Source of the DNA: Amycolatopsis eburnea
Lineage (GTDB): Bacteria; Actinomycetota; Actinomycetes; Mycobacteriales; Pseudonocardiaceae
Length of the DNA stretch: 64,000 nucleotides
Direction: 5' to 3'
NCBI RefSeq assembly: GCF_003937945.1
Contig: NZ_RSEC01000060.1
Span: 186,001 to 250,000 of the forward strand
This document shows positions 61,041-64,000 of this stretch, piece by piece (the first letter of the stretch is position 1; each line of letters opens with the position of its first letter). Below the pieces are notes generated by a model that was given only the letters and a program-made list of their open reading frames with translations, had not been told where the DNA came from and searched no databases. A program made the translations under genes and the position numbers.

Positions 61041-61856
61041 ATGCTCGCGCTGCGCACCGCCGAACCGCCCCGCCGTGCCCCCGCCATCTGGCGCACCATG
61101 CTGAACATCGACCGCGGTCTGGTGAACCTGGTCGGGCGGCTCACCGTCACCGGCCGGGTCCCGGCGCAGCTGCGGGGCAGGCCGCTGCTCATGGCCGCGA
61201 ACCACATCGGCGTGTTCGACGCGTTCGTGCTGATGGCGGCGTGCAAGCGGATCGGCATCAACCCGCGGTTCATGCTGGCGGGCGGCATCCTGGACGCGCC
61301 GGTGATCGGGCCGGCGCTGCGGGTCAGCGGGCACCTGCGGGTCGACCGCAAGCACGCCGGCACCGCGGTCGGGCAGTTCGCCGAGGCCGTCGAGGCGATG
61401 AAGACGACCCGGGAGCCGATCATCGTCTACCCCGAGGGCCGGATCAGCCACGACCCCGGCCTGTGGCCGGAGCGCGGCAAGACCGGGGCGGCCCGCCTGG
61501 CGCTCGCTTCGGGCGTGCCGGTGATCCCGATCAGCCAGTGGGGCGCGCACGAGGCCGTCTACTGGGGCACCGAGACCGTCAACGGCCCGGCCGACCTCGT
61601 CCCGCTCGCCCGCTCCGGGCTCAGCGCGCCGCTGCGCCGGCCGCGGTTCCAGGTGCACTTCGGGGACCCCGTCGACCTGTCCGACGTCGAGCCGGAGCGG
61701 CCGGGCGCCGGGGTGCGCGCGCACGCGCGGATCATGCGGGCCATCACCGACGGCCTGGTCCCGCTGCGCCGCGGCGAGCTGGACCGCCCGCGCTTCCACG
61801 ACCCGACGCGGCCGACCGACACCGTCAGCCCGTGGAAGCCGGCGTCCGGATCCTGA
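61041..61856 (+). CDS. plsC: 1-acyl-sn-glycerol-3-phosphate acyltransferase-like protein
   Basis: A 271-residue PlsC-type acyltransferase. The NHx4D catalytic motif is ANHIGVFDAF with His55 and Asp60, and the acceptor motif is VYPEGRISHD. SGHLRVDRKHAG and VPVIPISQWGAHEAV match the family. It transfers acyl groups to lysophosphatidate or a related lipid. It is divergent from ftsK. CATGCT six bases before ATG 61041 may be a weak leaderless -10. Confidence 0.88.
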   Translation: MLALRTAEPPRRAPAIWRTMLNIDRGLVNLVGRLTVTGRVPAQLRGRPLLMAANHIGVFDAFVLMAACKRIGINPRFMLAGGILDAPVIGPALRVSGHLRVDRKHAGTAVGQFAEAVEAMKTTREPIIVYPEGRISHDPGLWPERGKTGAARLALASGVPVIPISQWGAHEAVYWGTETVNGPADLVPLARSGLSAPLRRPRFQVHFGDPVDLSDVEPERPGAGVRAHARIMRAITDGLVPLRRGELDRPRFHDPTRPTDTVSPWKPASGS

Positions 61857-61889
61857 GACGCCCGGACCGGCCCGCCTAGAGTCGCGGAC

Positions 61890-62504
61890 GTGAGCACCCG
61901 GATCCTCGTCGTGTACTACAGCTCGACCGGCAACACGGCGGCCCTCGCCGAGTCCCTCGCCGCCGGCGCCCGCGAAACCGGCGCCGACGTGCGGGTGCGG
62001 ACCGTGCGGGAGACCGCGCCCGCGCAGGCCGTCGCGCAGAACCCGCGCTGGCAGGCGTGGATCGACACCGGCCCGCACCAGGCGCTGGCCGAGCTGGCGG
62101 ACCTCGAGTGGGCCGACGGCCTCGCGATCGGCAGCCCGACCCGGTTCGGCGGCCCGGCCGCCCAGCTCAAGTCGTTCCTGGACAGCACGGGCGGGCTGTG
62201 GGCGAAGGGGAAGCTCGCGGACAAGGTCGCGACGTCGTTCACGACGGCGTCCACCGCGCACGGCGGCCTGGAATCGACGCTGCTGGCGATCAACAACGTC
62301 TTCTACCACTGGGGCGCGATCGTCGTGCCGCTCGGCTACACCGACCCGCACCTGATGGAGTCGGGCAACCCGTACGGCGGCTCGTTCGTGTCCCGCAAGT
62401 CGGCGGCGCCCGACGACCTCGCCCTCGGCGCGCTGCGCGTCCAGGGCCGGCGGCTGGCCACCATCACGACGCACGTGGCGACCGGCCTCAAGCGGGCCGA
62501 GTAA
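61890..62504 (+). CDS. wrbA: WrbA-like NAD(P)H:quinone oxidoreductase
   Basis: A 204-residue flavodoxin-like protein. The FMN phosphate loop is YYSSTGNTAALA, and SPTRFGGPAAQLKSFLD and TTASTAHGGLESTLL with GYTDPHLME and GNPYGGSF match WrbA-type enzymes that reduce quinones by two electrons. TAGAGT sits seven bases before GTG 61890, so it is leaderless. It is 34 bases after the acyltransferase but seems to have its own promoter. Confidence 0.9.
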   Translation: MSTRILVVYYSSTGNTAALAESLAAGARETGADVRVRTVRETAPAQAVAQNPRWQAWIDTGPHQALAELADLEWADGLAIGSPTRFGGPAAQLKSFLDSTGGLWAKGKLADKVATSFTTASTAHGGLESTLLAINNVFYHWGAIVVPLGYTDPHLMESGNPYGGSFVSRKSAAPDDLALGALRVQGRRLATITTHVATGLKRAE

Positions 62505-62553
62505 CCGGAAAAACCCTTTTGGCAGTGACGCGGCCGCGCTTAGAGTCGCGACG

Positions 62554-63501
62554 GTGACCACCGAGCTGCCCGTCCTCGCCCCGCCCCGGGTCGCCCACCG
62601 CGGCCGCGGGACCACGCTCGTCCTGCTCGCCGCCCTGTCCTTCAGCACGTCGGGCACGCTGGGCAAGTCCGCGATGGCCGCCGGGATCAGCCCGCAGCAG
62701 GTGGCCTCGATGCGCATCGCGCTGGCCGGGCTGGTGCTGCTGGCGGGCGTGGCGCTGGTGGCGCCGCGGAAGCTGCGGGTGCGCCGTGCCGAGCTGCCGG
62801 TGCTGGCCGGGTACGGCCTGCTCGGCGTCGCCGGCGTGCAGCTGCTCTACTTCGTCGCAGCGGGCCGGATCCCGGTCGGCATCGCGATCCTGCTGGAGTT
62901 CGTCTCCCCCGTGCTCATCGCGCTGTGGGTGCGGTTCGTGCGGCGGCACCGGCTGCCGCGGTCGGTGTGGGGCGGCATCGCGCTGGCGATGATCGGGTTG
63001 TCGCTGGTCGCGCAGGTCTGGCAGGGCGTGACGCTCAACGGCCTCGGCCTGCTCGCCGGCTTCGGCGCGGCGCTGTGCTCGGCCGGGTACTTCCTGCTCG
63101 GCGAGCGCGCGGTGGCCGACATCGACCCGCTGGGCCTGGTGACCTGGGGCATGGTGATCGGCGCGGTCGCGATCGGCGTCGTCGCGCCGCCGTGGACGTG
63201 GCCGGTCGGGCTGCTCGGCACCGACGTCGCGTTCGGCGCGTGGCACCCGCCGGTGTGGCTGCTGATCACCCTGCTGGTGCTGGTGGCGACCGTGCTGGCC
63301 TACGTCTTCGGGATCTCGTCGCTGCGGCACCTCCCGGCGTCGGTGGCGAGCGTGCTGGGGCTGGTCGAGCCGGTGATCGTCACGGTCACGGCGTGGGCGC
63401 TGCTCGGCGAGGAGCTCACCTGGCTCCAGCTGCTCGGCTCGGCGATCCTGCTCGGCGGCGCGTACCTGGTGCAGCGGAAGGCCGAGGTCCTCACGAGCTG
63501 A
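62554..63501 (+). CDS. EamA/DMT-family transporter
   Basis: A 315-residue permease with ten predicted helices in two EamA repeats (first from LVLLAALSFSTSGTLGKSA, second from LLAGFGAALCSAGYFLLGER). This resembles RhtA-type exporters of amino acids or metabolites. TAGAGT lies seven bases before GTG 62554, so it is leaderless. Substrate and direction of transport are not known. Confidence 0.88.
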   Translation: MTTELPVLAPPRVAHRGRGTTLVLLAALSFSTSGTLGKSAMAAGISPQQVASMRIALAGLVLLAGVALVAPRKLRVRRAELPVLAGYGLLGVAGVQLLYFVAAGRIPVGIAILLEFVSPVLIALWVRFVRRHRLPRSVWGGIALAMIGLSLVAQVWQGVTLNGLGLLAGFGAALCSAGYFLLGERAVADIDPLGLVTWGMVIGAVAIGVVAPPWTWPVGLLGTDVAFGAWHPPVWLLITLLVLVATVLAYVFGISSLRHLPASVASVLGLVEPVIVTVTAWALLGEELTWLQLLGSAILLGGAYLVQRKAEVLTS

Positions 63502-63542
63502 GTTCTTCACGAAGTGCCGTCGAAGTGCGACAATCCCCCACC

Positions 63543-64000
63543 GTGACGACGAAGTCCGGGCTGCGGCCCGATCTGCGCCAGCGGCACGTGCGGATGATCG
63601 CCCTCGGCGGCATCATCGGCGCGAGCCTGTTCATCGGCAGCGGCGCGGTGATCCACACCGTGGGCCCGGCGGCCGTACTCTCCTACGCGCTGGGCGGGCT
63701 GCTCGTCGTGCTCGTGATGCGGATGCTCGGCGAGATGGCCACGGCCGCGCCGTCGCTGGGCTCGTTCATGGAGTACGCGCGCGACGCCCTCGGCGGCTGG
63801 GCGGGCTTCACGATCGGCTGGCTGTACTGGTACTTCTGGGTCGGCGTGGTCGCGTTCGAGGCGGTCGCCGGCGCGAAGATCCTGCAGGGCTGGATCCCCG
63901 GCGTGCCGCAGTGGGTGTTCTCCCTGGCGCTGATGCTCCTGCTGACGGCGACGAACCTGGCGTCGGCGCGGTCGTTCGGCGAGACGGAGTTCTGGCTGGC
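63543..64000 (+). CDS. APC-family amino acid permease, 3' end outside the window
   Basis: The first 152 residues are visible, starting MTTKSGLRPDLRQRHVRMIA. The segment LGGIIGASLFIGSGAVIHTV is the typical first helix of the APC/GABA-permease type with the substrate-binding turn. GEMATAAPSLGSFMEYARDA and WAGFTIGWLYWYFW follow. GACAAT eight bases before GTG 63543 and TTCACG 17 bases further upstream may form its promoter. Substrate unknown. Confidence 0.88.
   Translation, partial: MTTKSGLRPDLRQRHVRMIALGGIIGASLFIGSGAVIHTVGPAAVLSYALGGLLVVLVMRMLGEMATAAPSLGSFMEYARDALGGWAGFTIGWLYWYFWVGVVAFEAVAGAKILQGWIPGVPQWVFSLALMLLLTATNLASARSFGETEFWL

Noticed and set aside
1-64000. CRISPR arrays, insertion sequences with transposase, rRNA or tRNA genes
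   Set aside because: None was seen: there is no regularly spaced repeat array, no transposase-like frame and no recognised RNA gene signature.

Overview
This window is chromosomal DNA from a high-GC actinomycete, most likely Amycolatopsis or a close relative in the Pseudonocardiaceae. The evidence is the very GC-rich sequence, many GTG starts, leaderless genes with a TANNNT box 6-7 bases before the start codon, a meso-DAP-type MurE, a clgR-pspA-pspM locus, ESX/PPE-type genes, and a glycopeptide-resistance locus whose VanR and VanS closely resemble those remembered from Streptomyces coelicolor. No rRNA, tRNA or CRISPR array was found.

Layout. 1-9.9 kb: a TetR regulator facing a small SDR gene across a palindromic operator; a DUF1707 protein; an OmpR-type two-component system; a DUF998 membrane protein; a DMT-transporter/glycosyltransferase fusion; a secreted five-repeat protein; a secreted PHB-depolymerase-like esterase; a LuxR regulator. 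9.9-14.9 kb: a complete inducible glycopeptide-resistance island: vanH-vanA-vanX, convergent vanR-vanS, and vanY. Two near-identical promoter modules precede vanH and vanY. 15-30 kb: the division and cell-wall (dcw) cluster on the minus strand, in the order mraZ-rsmH-ftsL-ftsI, then murE-murF-mraY-murD-ftsW-murG-murC-ftsQ. ftsZ, which normally follows ftsQ, is replaced here by the van island. 30-39.4 kb: a DUF559-like/AbiEi-like protein; a four-gene ESX-associated operon (EspG, PPE-like, DUF3558 lipoprotein, small WXG-like protein); the moxR-DUF58-transglutaminase operon; a DUF3040 protein. 40-48.5 kb: dinB, a methyltransferase, a ParA-like ATPase, Nei2-type DNA glycosylase, an adenosine/aminofutalosine deaminase, a structured intergenic region with a tiny ORF, a GNAT acetyltransferase, pyrD, and an allophanate-hydrolase-like protein that has lost its amidase catalytic triad. 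48.9-54.7 kb: the conserved pspM-pspA-clgR-cinA-pgsA-rimO block and argA. 55-58.4 kb: an accessory insert between argA and ftsK: phospholipase A2, nitroreductase, a secreted protein, and a RloA/RloB-like ATPase plus TOPRIM pair that is a probable phage-defence system. 58.4-64 kb: ftsK, a PlsC-type acyltransferase, a WrbA-like flavoprotein, an EamA transporter, and the start of an APC permease.

How it fits together. The dcw genes make lipid II and the septal machinery. The van genes rebuild the same precursor so that it ends in D-Ala-D-Lac (VanH makes D-lactate, VanA joins it to D-Ala, VanX and VanY remove D-Ala-D-Ala ends), under VanRS control. Resistance therefore sits directly against the genes for its target pathway. 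The moxR/transglutaminase, psp and ESX-like genes are further envelope functions.

The most striking non-coding signal is a family of short paired quasi-palindromes (unit close to TGAANGNNTCNTTCA) in at least six intergenic sites. Three copies (31.4, 39.8 and 54.8 kb) share flanking sequence, and their central loops occur in both orientations relative to those flanks.
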